From Achromobacter arsenitoxydans SY8 (lineage in GTDB: Bacteria > Pseudomonadota > Gammaproteobacteria > Burkholderiales > Burkholderiaceae_B), in assembly GCF_000236785.1 (NCBI RefSeq), contig NZ_AGUF01000056.1, positions 27,394-91,393 of the forward strand: DNA of 64,000 bases. The letters are read 5' to 3'. The notes below the pieces were generated by a model. The model ran no database searches and was not told where the DNA came from. It saw only the letters and a list, made by a program, of their open reading frames with translations. Below, in pieces: positions 1 to 8,618 of the stretch (position 1 is its first letter; every line of letters begins with the position of its first letter). A program made the position numbers and the translations under genes.

Positions 1-285
1 GGCGCCGCGCCTTCGCCCGAGCCGGAACTCGCCTGGCGCGTGGAGCGCGCCGGCGGGTCATGGAAAGTGCGGGTGTCGAACACCGGCAGCCGCTACGCGC
101 AGGTCGCCGCCATGCAGATCCTGAATTCGGCAGGCAAGCCGGTTGCGGCATTGGAGGGGCTGCTCGGCTATGCCCTGGCCAACCGCACGCGGGAGTGGAG
201 CATCCCCGCCAGGCAGAACGCCGCCGGGCCGGTGCGGATCCGCGCGCTGATCAACGGCGACATGGTCACCGTGACCCCGGATTGA
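1..285 (+). CDS. Pilus assembly chaperone, C-terminal fragment (cut by window edge)
   Basis: The reading frame is open from the first base and contributes 94 residues before TGA; the start lies outside the window. The visible part has a beta-strand-rich pattern (WKVRVSNTGSRYAQVAAMQI, then a run ending MVTVTPD) that fits the second immunoglobulin-like domain of a periplasmic PapD-type chaperone. Such chaperones cap pilus subunits and hand them to the outer-membrane usher. The usher gene follows 59 bases later on the same strand and an adhesin follows that, which makes the assignment much safer than this fragment alone would. The N-terminal domain, including the subunit-binding basic residues, cannot be checked here. 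Confidence 0.7.
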   Translation, partial: GAAPSPEPELAWRVERAGGSWKVRVSNTGSRYAQVAAMQILNSAGKPVAALEGLLGYALANRTREWSIPARQNAAGPVRIRALINGDMVTVTPD

Positions 286-344
286 CCGCATGACCGCGTT
301 CCGGCGCGCCCCTCGGCCAGCCGGCAACCAGAGAAAGGCAGCCT

Positions 345-2690
345 ATGGCGGTGCGCGCTACCCGTTCCCGCGGGCAACGCGCCTGGTGTCTCGCACTCTT
401 CTTGCTGGGTGCGCCGGCCCTGGCGGCGGATACGCCCGATCAACTGGTCTCGTTCGGCAGCATCGCCGAGCGCGACGTGTTCCTGGAGGTCAGCATCAAC
501 GGCGCCAACACTTCCCAACTGCTGCGCTTTCGGGATGCGCACGGCCGCCTGTCCGTCAGCGGCGCGGCGCTGCGTTCCATCGGCGTGGACCTGTCGAAAC
601 TGGGCGTGCCGGATACGCGCGAGGTCAATCTGGACGCCGTGGCGGGCCTGCGCTACGCGTACGACCCCGCGGCGCAGTCCGTGGATATCGTGCTGCCCGA
701 CAACCTGCGCGTGCCGTATGAGGTGAATACGCGCGGCCTGCCCGCGACGCCCATGGCCACGGCCGGCCGCGGCCTGGTGCTGAACTACGACGCCTACGCG
801 CAGACCGACTACGACTATCGGGTGGCGCTCTACTCCGAGCAACGCTACTTTGATTCGAACGGCGTGTTCAGCAATTCGGGCACGGCCTACATGGGCGGCA
901 GCGCCGAGCGTTACGTGCGCTACGACACGTACTGGTCGCGGTCCGACCAGGAGACCCTGCAGACGCTGCGCCTGGGCGACACGATCACCTCGTCGCTGAA
1001 CTGGTCCCGCTCGCTGCGGGTGGCCGGCATTCAGTGGGGGCGCAACTTCGCGCTGCGGCCGGATCTGGTGACGTTTCCGGTGTCGTCGCTGAGCGCCTCG
1101 TCCGTTGTGCCGTCCGCCGTGTCGCTGTACATCAACGGTGTGCAGCAGTTCTCGGGCAATGTGCCGCCGGGCCCGTTCGTGGTCAACCAGATACCCGGCA
1201 TTACCGGCGCGGGACAGGCCACGCTGATCACGCGCGATGCCCTGGGCCGCACCGTCAGCACATCGGTGCCGCTGTACGTCGATACCCGGATGCTGGCGGC
1301 CGGGCTGTCGAGCTGGTCCGTCGAGGCCGGGTTCGTGCGGCGCCAGTTCAGCTTGCGTTCCTTCGACTACGACAACAAGCCCGTGCTGACCGCCTCGGGT
1401 CGCTACGGCTACAGCGACGACCTGACCCTGGAGGCGCATACCGAGGCCGCCGCGGGCCTGTACAACGCGGGCGCGGGGGCGTTTGTGAAGCTGGGGCAGG
1501 CGGGCGTGGTGAGCGGGTCGCTGTCGGGCAGCGCGGGCAGCCACGGCGGCGCCCAGGTCAGCCTGGGCTACCAGTATGTGCGGCCAGAATTCAGCATCGA
1601 CACGCAGGCCACGCGGCTGATCGGCGACTACGGCGACCTGGGCTCGCGCGAGGACGCGCCGGTGCCGCGCCAGACCGAGCGGGTGACGGTGGCGCTGCCG
1701 CTGGGGCGGTCGCAAAGCGTGGCGGTGAGCTACATCGGCTACCGCATGCCGGACGTGCCGATGGCCAAGCTGGGGTCCGCCACCTACACGGCCAATCTGC
1801 ACAGCAGGGTCGTCCTGACCCTCAGCGCGTACAAGGACTTTTCCCAGTCCAACTCGGAAGGCGTGTTTCTGGGCCTGTCGCTGATGCTGGGCGACCGCAC
1901 GCAGGTCGGCGCGTCGGTGGGCAGGCAGGCGGGCGAGGATACGTACAGCGTCAGCGCGCAAAGCAGCGTGCCGTACGAGGGCGGCTGGGGCTGGGCCGTG
2001 CAGAACGGCCGCACCGGCGGCATGCAGGTCAACCAGGGCCAGGTGCAGTACCTGGGCCGCTATGGGCTGGTCGCGGGCATGGTGCAGGACTATGGCGGCA
2101 GGACCCAGGCTTCGGCGCAGGCGACGGGATCCGTGGTGCTGATGGACGGCACCGTCATTCCGTCGCGCCGCATCAACGACAGCTTCGCGCTGGTGTCCAC
2201 GGACGGCACGCCGGATGTGGCGGTGTTGCACGAAAACCGCAAGCTGGGCCGGACCAATGGCAGCGGCTATCTGTTGGTGCCGGACCTGAACTCGTACCAG
2301 ACCAACCGCATCGCCATCGACCCGGAAGACCTGCCGGTGGATGTGCGGCTGGACTCCACCAAGGCCGTGGTCGTACCGCAGGCCGGCGCAGGCGTGCTGG
2401 CCACGTTCCAGGTCGAGAAGTACGCGGCCGCCTCCGTCATCCTTACCACGCCGGACGGGGCCTTCCTGCCGGTGGGCGCGGAGGTCGCGCATGTCGAGAG
2501 CGGCAACCATTCGGTCGTGGGCTATGAGGGCTTGACGTTCGTGGAAGACCTGGCGGCGCGAAACCGGCTGCGTGTCCGAGGCGCTGGCGTGTCGTGCGTG
2601 GCCGAGTTCGATTACACGCCCTCCGACAGCGATCCGATGCCCACGCTGGGGCCTGTCGTCTGCGAGCCGCTGCCGCGGAGGCAGCCATGA
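345..2690 (+). CDS. Outer-membrane usher of an archaic (Csu-type) chaperone-usher pilus
   Basis: 781 residues with an N-terminal signal peptide (basic MAVRATRSRGQR, then a hydrophobic stretch ending ALAA). Ushers are outer-membrane beta-barrels that receive chaperone-bound subunits and secrete the growing pilus. Visible are the short N-terminal periplasmic domain (about 30-130, DVFLEVSINGANTSQLLRF), a long alternating-strand barrel (about 150-640), and a C-terminal region with YLLVPDLNSYQTNRIAIDP. The length is shorter than FimD/PapC (over 800) and fits the archaic Csu-like class, as does the spore-coat-U adhesin that follows. The stop overlaps the adhesin start (ATGA), so the genes are translationally coupled. 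The start has a purine-rich AGAAAGG upstream. Confidence 0.87.
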   Translation: MAVRATRSRGQRAWCLALFLLGAPALAADTPDQLVSFGSIAERDVFLEVSINGANTSQLLRFRDAHGRLSVSGAALRSIGVDLSKLGVPDTREVNLDAVAGLRYAYDPAAQSVDIVLPDNLRVPYEVNTRGLPATPMATAGRGLVLNYDAYAQTDYDYRVALYSEQRYFDSNGVFSNSGTAYMGGSAERYVRYDTYWSRSDQETLQTLRLGDTITSSLNWSRSLRVAGIQWGRNFALRPDLVTFPVSSLSASSVVPSAVSLYINGVQQFSGNVPPGPFVVNQIPGITGAGQATLITRDALGRTVSTSVPLYVDTRMLAAGLSSWSVEAGFVRRQFSLRSFDYDNKPVLTASGRYGYSDDLTLEAHTEAAAGLYNAGAGAFVKLGQAGVVSGSLSGSAGSHGGAQVSLGYQYVRPEFSIDTQATRLIGDYGDLGSREDAPVPRQTERVTVALPLGRSQSVAVSYIGYRMPDVPMAKLGSATYTANLHSRVVLTLSAYKDFSQSNSEGVFLGLSLMLGDRTQVGASVGRQAGEDTYSVSAQSSVPYEGGWGWAVQNGRTGGMQVNQGQVQYLGRYGLVAGMVQDYGGRTQASAQATGSVVLMDGTVIPSRRINDSFALVSTDGTPDVAVLHENRKLGRTNGSGYLLVPDLNSYQTNRIAIDPEDLPVDVRLDSTKAVVVPQAGAGVLATFQVEKYAAASVILTTPDGAFLPVGAEVAHVESGNHSVVGYEGLTFVEDLAARNRLRVRGAGVSCVAEFDYTPSDSDPMPTLGPVVCEPLPRRQP

Positions 2691-3682
2691 GGACCGCTAT
2701 GAAATCCGCGCTGCTGGTGGCTGCCGCGCTGTTGGCCGGCTATGCGGGATCGGCGCGGGCGAGCAGCTGCACGCTGGGCGCCGGCACGACGGGCACGATG
2801 GACTTCGGCACGGTCAATCCGCTGTTGCCCGGCGATACGGTGAACGACGGCGGGCAGATCGCCGTGACCTGCAATTTCACGGTCCTGGCCATCGGCGCGC
2901 GGCTGTGCTTCAGCCTGGGGGTGGGCAACACCAGCCCGTCCGTGGCGGCCCGCGCCATGGGGGCGGGAACGAACCGGATGAACTACAACCTGTACACGGA
3001 TCCCGCCCGCAGCCAGGTCTGGGGCGCGGCGACGGCCGGGCAGCCCACGTCCGTCACGCTGACCGGGCCGCTGCTGGGGGGCGGCAACGTATCCACCACC
3101 TTCAGGTTTTACGGCAAGATCCCCGGCGGCCAGTCTTCGGTGCCCACCGTGGCCAACGCCAATACGCCCTATAGCGAAACCTATGCCACCACCGGCAGGC
3201 TGGACGTGCTGTTCGGATTGCTTTCGGGCCTGTCGAACTGCCCGCTGGCGGCGCCCACCCAGCGGATCACGATCCCTCTGGTGGTTCGGGCGACGGTACA
3301 GAAGAACTGCACCATCAGCGCGACCGATATGGCGTTTCCCGCAAGGGGCACGCTGACCAGCGCCGTCACGGCGTCCAGCCAGATCAGCGTCCGATGCACC
3401 AACGCCAACGCGTTTTCCGTGGCCTTGAACGGCGGCTCGGTGGCCGGCAATGTGTCGGCGCGCAGGATGAAGCACGCGACCGCCGCCGATACGGTAGGCT
3501 ATCAGCTCTATCAGGACGCCGCCTATGCGACCGTCTGGGGCGATGCCTCGGGCGGCGCGCCGCGGGCGGGCGTGGGCACCGGCGCCAACCAGACGTTTAC
3601 GGTGTACGGCCGCGTGCCGGCGCAGCCGACGCCGCGGCCGGGCGCCTACAAGGACGTCATCACGGCGACCATCACCTTCTGA
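2687..3682 (+). CDS. Spore coat U domain tip adhesin (CsuE-like), two tandem domains
   Basis: 331 residues from the ATG that overlaps the usher stop; a second in-frame ATG four codons on is also possible. There is a signal peptide (MKSALLVAAALLAGYAGSARA). Two copies of the spore-coat-U (SCPU) fold follow: the first begins SSCTLGAGTTGTMDFGTV near residue 25, the second begins KNCTISATDMAFPARGTL near residue 206. Each has the paired cysteines (C..VTC, C..VRC) and a terminal YGRVP/YGKIP..YSET or ..YKDVITATITF strand. In Csu-type pili the two-domain SCPU protein sits at the tip and binds surfaces. It is the last gene of the operon. Major pilin genes would lie upstream of the window. Confidence 0.84.
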   Translation: MRTAMKSALLVAAALLAGYAGSARASSCTLGAGTTGTMDFGTVNPLLPGDTVNDGGQIAVTCNFTVLAIGARLCFSLGVGNTSPSVAARAMGAGTNRMNYNLYTDPARSQVWGAATAGQPTSVTLTGPLLGGGNVSTTFRFYGKIPGGQSSVPTVANANTPYSETYATTGRLDVLFGLLSGLSNCPLAAPTQRITIPLVVRATVQKNCTISATDMAFPARGTLTSAVTASSQISVRCTNANAFSVALNGGSVAGNVSARRMKHATAADTVGYQLYQDAAYATVWGDASGGAPRAGVGTGANQTFTVYGRVPAQPTPRPGAYKDVITATITF

Positions 3683-3689
3683 ACGCCGG

Positions 3690-3714
3690 CCGGACAGGCC
3701 TTATGCCTGGCCGG
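3690..3714. terminator. Hairpin between convergent genes
   Basis: CCGGACAGGC pairs with GCCTGGCCGG across a five-base loop with one mismatch. It sits between the adhesin stop and the TAA of the convergent recombinase-like gene, overlapping the latter. There is no U-tract, so its role as a terminator is inferred from position only. Confidence 0.35.
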
Positions 3715-5764
3715 GCGCCGGCCGGGGCTTGACCGGCCAGAACAGCGTGGCGGGCCGTTGCCAGATACGCTGCCGCACGCCGGCCGACAGCGAATCGCGA
3801 TCGCCGCGGCGCAGGTCGCGGGAACGCAAGGCCACGTTGAAGGCCAGCGCAAAGCTCACGACCACATTGAGCACGCCGGTCGCCGCGGTGCCGGCCACCG
3901 CCAGCCAGAAGGCCTGGGTATGCACGATCTCCCAGCCCAGCGTGCCCAGCGCGGCGCCGATCTGCCCCGCGCTGAGCGTCACGTGGCGCACTTCGACGTG
4001 CGGGCCGAAGAAGCTCACGATGGCCGGTCCGATGCCCAGCATCAGGCCCAGCGATACGTTGCCCGCGATGCCGGAGATATGGCGCTGCCAGAATCCTGCC
4101 CAGCGCACCGCGCCGCGCTCGCCAAAGAGCTGCCGCGTGCGCCGGTCGTACGCCATCACGTCGTGCACCCGGTGCAGCGCGAACCAGTTGTCGGCCCAGC
4201 CGGCGATCAGGCTGGACAGCCAGAGCAGCACGCCGGTCGCGGCCGCGTAGATCGGCGTGGGGCCCCAGATAGAGAACGAATCCAGGGTCTCGCTTGCCTT
4301 GTCCGCGCTGATCAGGGGGTGGTTCAGCATGTGCGCGGCCACCCATTGCACGGCCCAGGCCATGGGGAACACGACGGCCAGGTTGCCCAGGATGGCCGCC
4401 GCGTTCGACCGGATCATGGACAGCGTGTCGTCCAGGAAGGCTTCGCGCCCTTCGGGCGTGTAGGCCGCGTCCAGGCGGTGGGCCAGCGCCGGCCCCGTCA
4501 TGGCGGGCTGCTTGGTGGCCAGCGTGAAGTGCGCGAACTGGATCACCAGAAAGCCGCCGGCATAGTTCAGCGACGCCAGCAGGCCCTCGATGAACTTGTC
4601 CAGGTGCAGCGATACGATGAAGAACTTCAGGTAGACCGTGAACACCATGACGAAGCCCCCGCCCAGCGACGCCTTCAGCATGTCCAGGTATTCGACCGTG
4701 TCGCGGGCGATGTAGTGTTCGCCGGTTTCGGCGGTGCGCTCCATCACGCGTCGCGCCAGTTGCGCGAACGACGACGAGGCCAGGTGGCGGATGCTGCTGC
4801 GCGCCTGCGTGGACCGGATCAGTTCCGCGATCAGGTGCACGTACTTGTGGCGTTGTGTCGGGTCGACCCATACGCTGAGCAGCAGCTCGATGCGCGCCAG
4901 GCGCAGTTTCATGCGTTCGATCTGGAAGACCACCTCGACCGATACGCCGTTCTGTTCGAGCTCGTCGTACACGCCCTGGGCGGCCGCGCGGCAGCCGTCC
5001 AGCAGGGCCCGGAACACGTTCAGCCGCCGCCCGAACACATCGCGCGGCGTGCCGGGCGGACTGTCGCAGAGTTCGGTCGCGGCGCCGGCCAGCGCAAAGA
5101 AGGGCGTGTCCTGCACACGCCCTGGCAGACGGGAGCGGATGTCCTGGCTGAGCCCCGTGGCGCGCACCTGGCTGACCAGCACCTGGATGCTGCTGGTCAG
5201 TGCCTGCTCCAGTCTGGGGGACAACGCTTCCGGCGCGGTGGGATCCGCGTGCTCGCGGCCGTCTTCCACGCGCAGCAGCGCGCGCAGGCGCGCCAGCGTC
5301 GCGTCGTCCAGCGATTCGACCCATTGCGCATCGCCGGCCCGGCGGAAGATCAGCGAGAACAGGCTGAACATGTCTCCGCGGTTGGGAGGCGGAGGCAGCA
5401 GGCGCGCCTGCGCGCGGTCCCAGAATTCGCCCCAGAAGCCCGGGTGCGAGGCAACGCCCGTGTCGCACAGCAGCGACGTGGGATCGTTGTCGGCCAGCAG
5501 CGAGCGCAGCGTGGCGGCTACCGGGGCGGCCAGCACGGGATTGTTCTCGAGCACCTGCAGCAGATAGCGCAGGCGGGCATGCTGCGGGTGCCTGCCGTCC
5601 TGCGCCGGCTCATTGCCGGGCCGGTTCAGCCAGCGGCACAGGTCCACCATCCACAGGTTTCGATCGCCCAGCGGGGCCTGCGGATCGGCATTGGACAGGA
5701 TGACGTCCAGCTGCGGCCCGCCATGCCGCGAAGCCCGCCATTTGCGCCAGAGGGAGGTAAGCAT
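3701..5764 (-). CDS. Gcr-like 'site-specific recombinase' family membrane protein (PF10136 type)
   Basis: 687 residues resembling the family annotated as site-specific recombinase after the gonococcal gcr product. The N-terminal 330 residues are soluble and helical (start MLTSLWRKWRASRHGG; LRYLLQVLENNPVLAAPVAATL). The second half carries at least five hydrophobic segments, for example GGFVMVFTVYLKFFIV, AAAILGNLAVVFPMAWAV and IWGPTPIYAAATGVLLWLSS. This topology is odd for a recombinase, no integrase or resolvase catalytic motif is visible, and the name is probably historical. It begins 16 bases after the MFS transporter gene ends on the same strand, so the two are likely cotranscribed. Family membership is fairly secure; the function is not. 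Confidence 0.75.
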   Translation of the reverse strand: MLTSLWRKWRASRHGGPQLDVILSNADPQAPLGDRNLWMVDLCRWLNRPGNEPAQDGRHPQHARLRYLLQVLENNPVLAAPVAATLRSLLADNDPTSLLCDTGVASHPGFWGEFWDRAQARLLPPPPNRGDMFSLFSLIFRRAGDAQWVESLDDATLARLRALLRVEDGREHADPTAPEALSPRLEQALTSSIQVLVSQVRATGLSQDIRSRLPGRVQDTPFFALAGAATELCDSPPGTPRDVFGRRLNVFRALLDGCRAAAQGVYDELEQNGVSVEVVFQIERMKLRLARIELLLSVWVDPTQRHKYVHLIAELIRSTQARSSIRHLASSSFAQLARRVMERTAETGEHYIARDTVEYLDMLKASLGGGFVMVFTVYLKFFIVSLHLDKFIEGLLASLNYAGGFLVIQFAHFTLATKQPAMTGPALAHRLDAAYTPEGREAFLDDTLSMIRSNAAAILGNLAVVFPMAWAVQWVAAHMLNHPLISADKASETLDSFSIWGPTPIYAAATGVLLWLSSLIAGWADNWFALHRVHDVMAYDRRTRQLFGERGAVRWAGFWQRHISGIAGNVSLGLMLGIGPAIVSFFGPHVEVRHVTLSAGQIGAALGTLGWEIVHTQAFWLAVAGTAATGVLNVVVSFALAFNVALRSRDLRRGDRDSLSAGVRQRIWQRPATLFWPVKPRPAPGQA

Positions 5765-5780
5765 GGACGGACCTCGCGGG

Positions 5781-7472
5781 TCATAGGGATTCGGGATGGC
5801 GGCGCAAGGAAAAGCCCTGCGCTTCGTTCATGGCCAGATAGCTGACGTTGCGCGACACCACCGGCGGCTGGTCGCCTGCATGCAGGGCCCGCAGCTCGTC
5901 CAGCACCATCTTGTCGGCCAGCGTCATGCGGTCGATCATGCGCAGGTATTGCATCCAGCTTTCCACCAGGAACATTTCGCGCCAGACGCCCTCGCGCTCC
6001 AGGTCGCGGAACAACTGCCACTGCTGCGCGCCGTTGCGCAGGCGCAGCTGCCGCAGCGGCCGCGCCGCGTGGATCAGCGCCGGAAGCTTGTCCTGGTTGA
6101 TCAGGTATTCCACGGCGACCAGCACCGTGCCGTGCTGGGTATTGAAGCCCGCCGCGGCCAGGGCCGGTTCCGCGTCTTCGGCGCGCGCCAGCGACTGCGT
6201 ATCCACGTGTTCGGGCATGCGCGACCGAAACAGCAGCGCCACGGTGACGCCCAGCATGATGCCGGCCGCCGACAGCGCGCCGGACACGCCCATCGTCCCG
6301 GCGAAGTGGCCCCACATGAAAGAGCCGGCCGCCAGACCGCCGAAGATCGCGGTCTGGTACAGGGCCAGGGCGCGCGCCTTCACCCAGTCGGGAACCAGCA
6401 GCTGGACGGTGGTGTTGTAGGTGGCCAGCACGCCGATCCAGCAACTGCCCGACAGCAGCAGCGCCGGGAAAGCCACCCACAGGGTGTTGGTCAGGCCCAG
6501 GGCCAGCAGGCAGGCGGCCAGTGCGGCGGCGGCCACGCTGATCAGCCCGCTGGCGCCCCAGGCGGCCCGGGCGCGGCGCACCAACGCGCTGCCCAGGATG
6601 GCGCCCACGCCCAGCGCGCCCAGCATGTAGCCATACAGCAGCGCGCTGCCTTCTTCGTGTTCGTGCGCCAGCAGCGGCAACAGCGCCCACAGCGCGCTGG
6701 CCGACAGTCCGAAAGCGAACGATCGCAGCATCACCACGCGCGTCACGGTGGAGTGCTGGGTATAGCGCACCGCGGCCACGACGCCCTCGAACAGGCGTTC
6801 GGGTGGCAGGCGGCGTTCGGGCAGGTCGCGCTTCCAGCGCCAGATCGCCCAGATCAGGCTGCCGTAGCAGAAGCAGTTCAACAGGAAGACCCAGGACGCG
6901 CCCATGGCGCCCAGCAGCAGGCCGCCGATGGCGGGGCCCACCGCCCGCGCCACGTTGAAGTTCACGCTGTTCAGCAGCACCGCGCTGCCGACGTGGGCGC
7001 GCGGCACCTGCTCGCCCACGGCCGCCTGCCACGCGGGGGTGACGATGGCGCTGCCGATGGCGATGCAGAACACCGACGCGATCAGCGTGATGGGGTGCAG
7101 CAGACCGGCAAAGGCCAGCACGGTGATGAAGATGCCGCCGGCCAGCTCCAGCAGCATGCCGGCCAGCATGACCTTGCGGCGGTCGTAGTTGTCCGCCAGC
7201 ACGCCGGTCAGGATGGACAGCGCCACCAGAGGGAAGGCGGCGGCCACCTGGATCATGGCGACCATCAGGGGGCTGCTCTGCTCGGTGGTGATGATCCAGG
7301 CGGCGGCGACGGATTGCGCCCAGGTGCCCAGGTTGGCGAAGAGGTTCGCGATCCAGATGATGCGGAAGGCGGGAAAGGCAAAGGGGGAAAGCGTGCTGAC
7401 CTGCAGGACAGGGGCGGGGGCGGCCGGCGGGTCGGCCGGCAGGTCGGTGGAGGCCGAAACAGGCTGCAGCAT
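5781..7472 (-). CDS. MFS exporter of the MFS_3 (EntS-like) type with C-terminal extension
   Basis: 563 residues from the ATG reading MLQPVSAST. Longer versions of the frame add an arginine-rich stretch that does not look coding. The core has the helices of the major facilitator superfamily: FRIIWIANLFANLGTWAQSV, LVALSILTGVLADNYDRRKV (the GxLaDrxdRrkv loop between helices 2 and 3), and further helices to about residue 420. The last 110 residues form a soluble tail (HGTVLVAVEYLINQDKLPAL), common in PF05977-type exporters, where it resembles an antibiotic-biosynthesis monooxygenase fold. The substrate is unknown; family members export siderophores or drugs. It lies directly upstream of the Gcr-like gene on the same strand and is divergent from the DUF2809 gene. 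Confidence 0.82.
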   Translation of the reverse strand: MLQPVSASTDLPADPPAAPAPVLQVSTLSPFAFPAFRIIWIANLFANLGTWAQSVAAAWIITTEQSSPLMVAMIQVAAAFPLVALSILTGVLADNYDRRKVMLAGMLLELAGGIFITVLAFAGLLHPITLIASVFCIAIGSAIVTPAWQAAVGEQVPRAHVGSAVLLNSVNFNVARAVGPAIGGLLLGAMGASWVFLLNCFCYGSLIWAIWRWKRDLPERRLPPERLFEGVVAAVRYTQHSTVTRVVMLRSFAFGLSASALWALLPLLAHEHEEGSALLYGYMLGALGVGAILGSALVRRARAAWGASGLISVAAAALAACLLALGLTNTLWVAFPALLLSGSCWIGVLATYNTTVQLLVPDWVKARALALYQTAIFGGLAAGSFMWGHFAGTMGVSGALSAAGIMLGVTVALLFRSRMPEHVDTQSLARAEDAEPALAAAGFNTQHGTVLVAVEYLINQDKLPALIHAARPLRQLRLRNGAQQWQLFRDLEREGVWREMFLVESWMQYLRMIDRMTLADKMVLDELRALHAGDQPPVVSRNVSYLAMNEAQGFSLRRHPESL

Positions 7473-7692
7473 GAGTGCCTTGTGCGGGGCGCGGACGAGG
7501 CGCTTTTTCCGCGCGTGGTCTGGGTCGGTCAATGGTACGCCCAAGGCAGGCCGGTTTGGGGGCTCCTCGCGCTTTTCTATGGGCCTTCCCTGGTACCCTG
7601 CCCGTGGCGTGGCCCTGACGGCCGCGCGCATTGGCCTGGCCGCGCCCTATTGGACGCGCGCCGCAGTTTCACTATTTACGTTTGCTGATTCA

Positions 7693-8124
7693 ATGACCCT
7701 GACTTTCAACGGGCGCGCGTTCGCCGCCCTGCTTGCCGTGACGGCCGTGCTGGCGGCCATCGCCACCCTGGGCGCGCCCTATCCCTTCCTGCGGGGTTTC
7801 GTGGGCGACGTGGTGGCCGTGGGCTGGGCGTACCTGCTGTACCGCAGCTTCATCCGGGCAGGCGTGCTGCCCCTGGCGCTGGCGGCGCTGTTCACGGGAT
7901 ACGCCGTGGAACTGGGCCAGTACCTGGCCCGGCAATACGGCTGGCGCTTCGAGCAACCGGTGCTGCGGGTCGTCTTCGGCAGCGTGCCGGACTGGTGGGA
8001 CGTGCTGGCCTACACCGTGGGCTTCGCGCTGGTGCTGATGCTGGCCGGCGGCCAGGCGCGCCGCCAGCGGAGCGCTGCGCTGCGCGATGCCCGCATGCAG
8101 GTCAGCCTGCGAGCAAGGCGCTAG
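7693..8124 (+). CDS. DUF2809 family small membrane protein
   Basis: 143 residues, mostly hydrophobic, with four predicted membrane segments (AFAALLAVTAVLAAIATLG, VVAVGWAYLLYRSFI, LPLALAALFTGYAVELGQYL, WWDVLAYTVGFALVLML). The loop motif GSVPDWWDVLAYTVG is typical of DUF2809 proteins, and a short basic tail follows. The start ATG at 7693 reads MTLTFNGRAF; upstream codons in the same frame overlap the divergent MFS promoter region and look non-coding. The function is not known for the family. The neighbours give no clear hint. Confidence 0.72.
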   Translation: MTLTFNGRAFAALLAVTAVLAAIATLGAPYPFLRGFVGDVVAVGWAYLLYRSFIRAGVLPLALAALFTGYAVELGQYLARQYGWRFEQPVLRVVFGSVPDWWDVLAYTVGFALVLMLAGGQARRQRSAALRDARMQVSLRARR

Positions 8125-8172
8125 CCGCCGCATTTCTGCCCGGGGCGTCGGCGCCCGGGCTCAAACCTGGTT

Positions 8173-8391
8173 TCAACCGGCCTGGCAGACCGTGTCGTCG
8201 CGCTTTTGCGCCCGCACGGCGCTTGCGGCTGCGCGCAGCGGCTGCAGGCGGGCGTTGCGGAAAGGCGCCAGGCATTCAGCCCAGGACGAGGGAAACAGCG
8301 GGGTCGCATGGCGGACGGCATCGCGGCGGGCGTAGTGGGCAAGCAATTGCTGGCCGATCGGGGTGTCTCCAAGGGGATGGCGGGTGTTCAT
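8173..8391 (-). CDS. Small hypothetical protein
   Basis: 72 residues from the ATG preceded by a well-spaced GGAA (CGGAAATACCATG). The sequence starts MNTRHPLGDTPIGQQLLAHY and ends DDTVCQAG. No signal peptide, membrane segment or known motif is visible. A longer version with upstream ATGs is possible but would run through AT-rich non-coding-looking DNA. It occupies the gap between the DUF2809 gene and the HDO cluster, on the opposite strand. The call rests on the ribosome binding site and sensible composition only. Confidence 0.45.
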   Translation of the reverse strand: MNTRHPLGDTPIGQQLLAHYARRDAVRHATPLFPSSWAECLAPFRNARLQPLRAAASAVRAQKRDDTVCQAG

Positions 8392-8548
8392 GGTATTTCC
8401 GTATTGCATTAAAAGTGTATTCATTGTACGGGTTTGCCCCCGTTGCGTCCAGCCCAGGTCATTGCATGGCAAGTGCTTGATCTGAAAGAAACTGTCCCTG
8501 TTTTAAGTGTGTTTCTCCGGGATTGCCCTAGCAGTTCAAAACAGTAGA

Positions 8549-8566
8549 CGGTATACAATGTTCACC
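8549..8566 (+). promoter_or_regulatory. Predicted GntR operator, site A (upstream of HDO operon)
   Basis: CGGTATACAATGTTCACC lies about 55 bases before the HDO start codon. Its GTATACAATGTTCA core (8551-8564) is repeated base for base at 13831-13844, ahead of the aldehyde dehydrogenase operon. It contains a -10-like TATACA, so a bound repressor could block RNA polymerase. The likely ligand is the FCD-type GntR protein encoded at 10431-11186. Confidence 0.55.
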
Positions 8567-8618
8567 ATGCCGGGCTTCGACAGGCCTGGAATTTCTCCCA
8601 CTGGACCTGGAGCGAGTC

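Noticed and set aside
168-2510. Long minus-strand reading frame opposite the usher gene (780 codons)
   Set aside because: Arg/His/Gly-rich composition with no motif, fully opposite a clear usher gene; an artefact of high GC.
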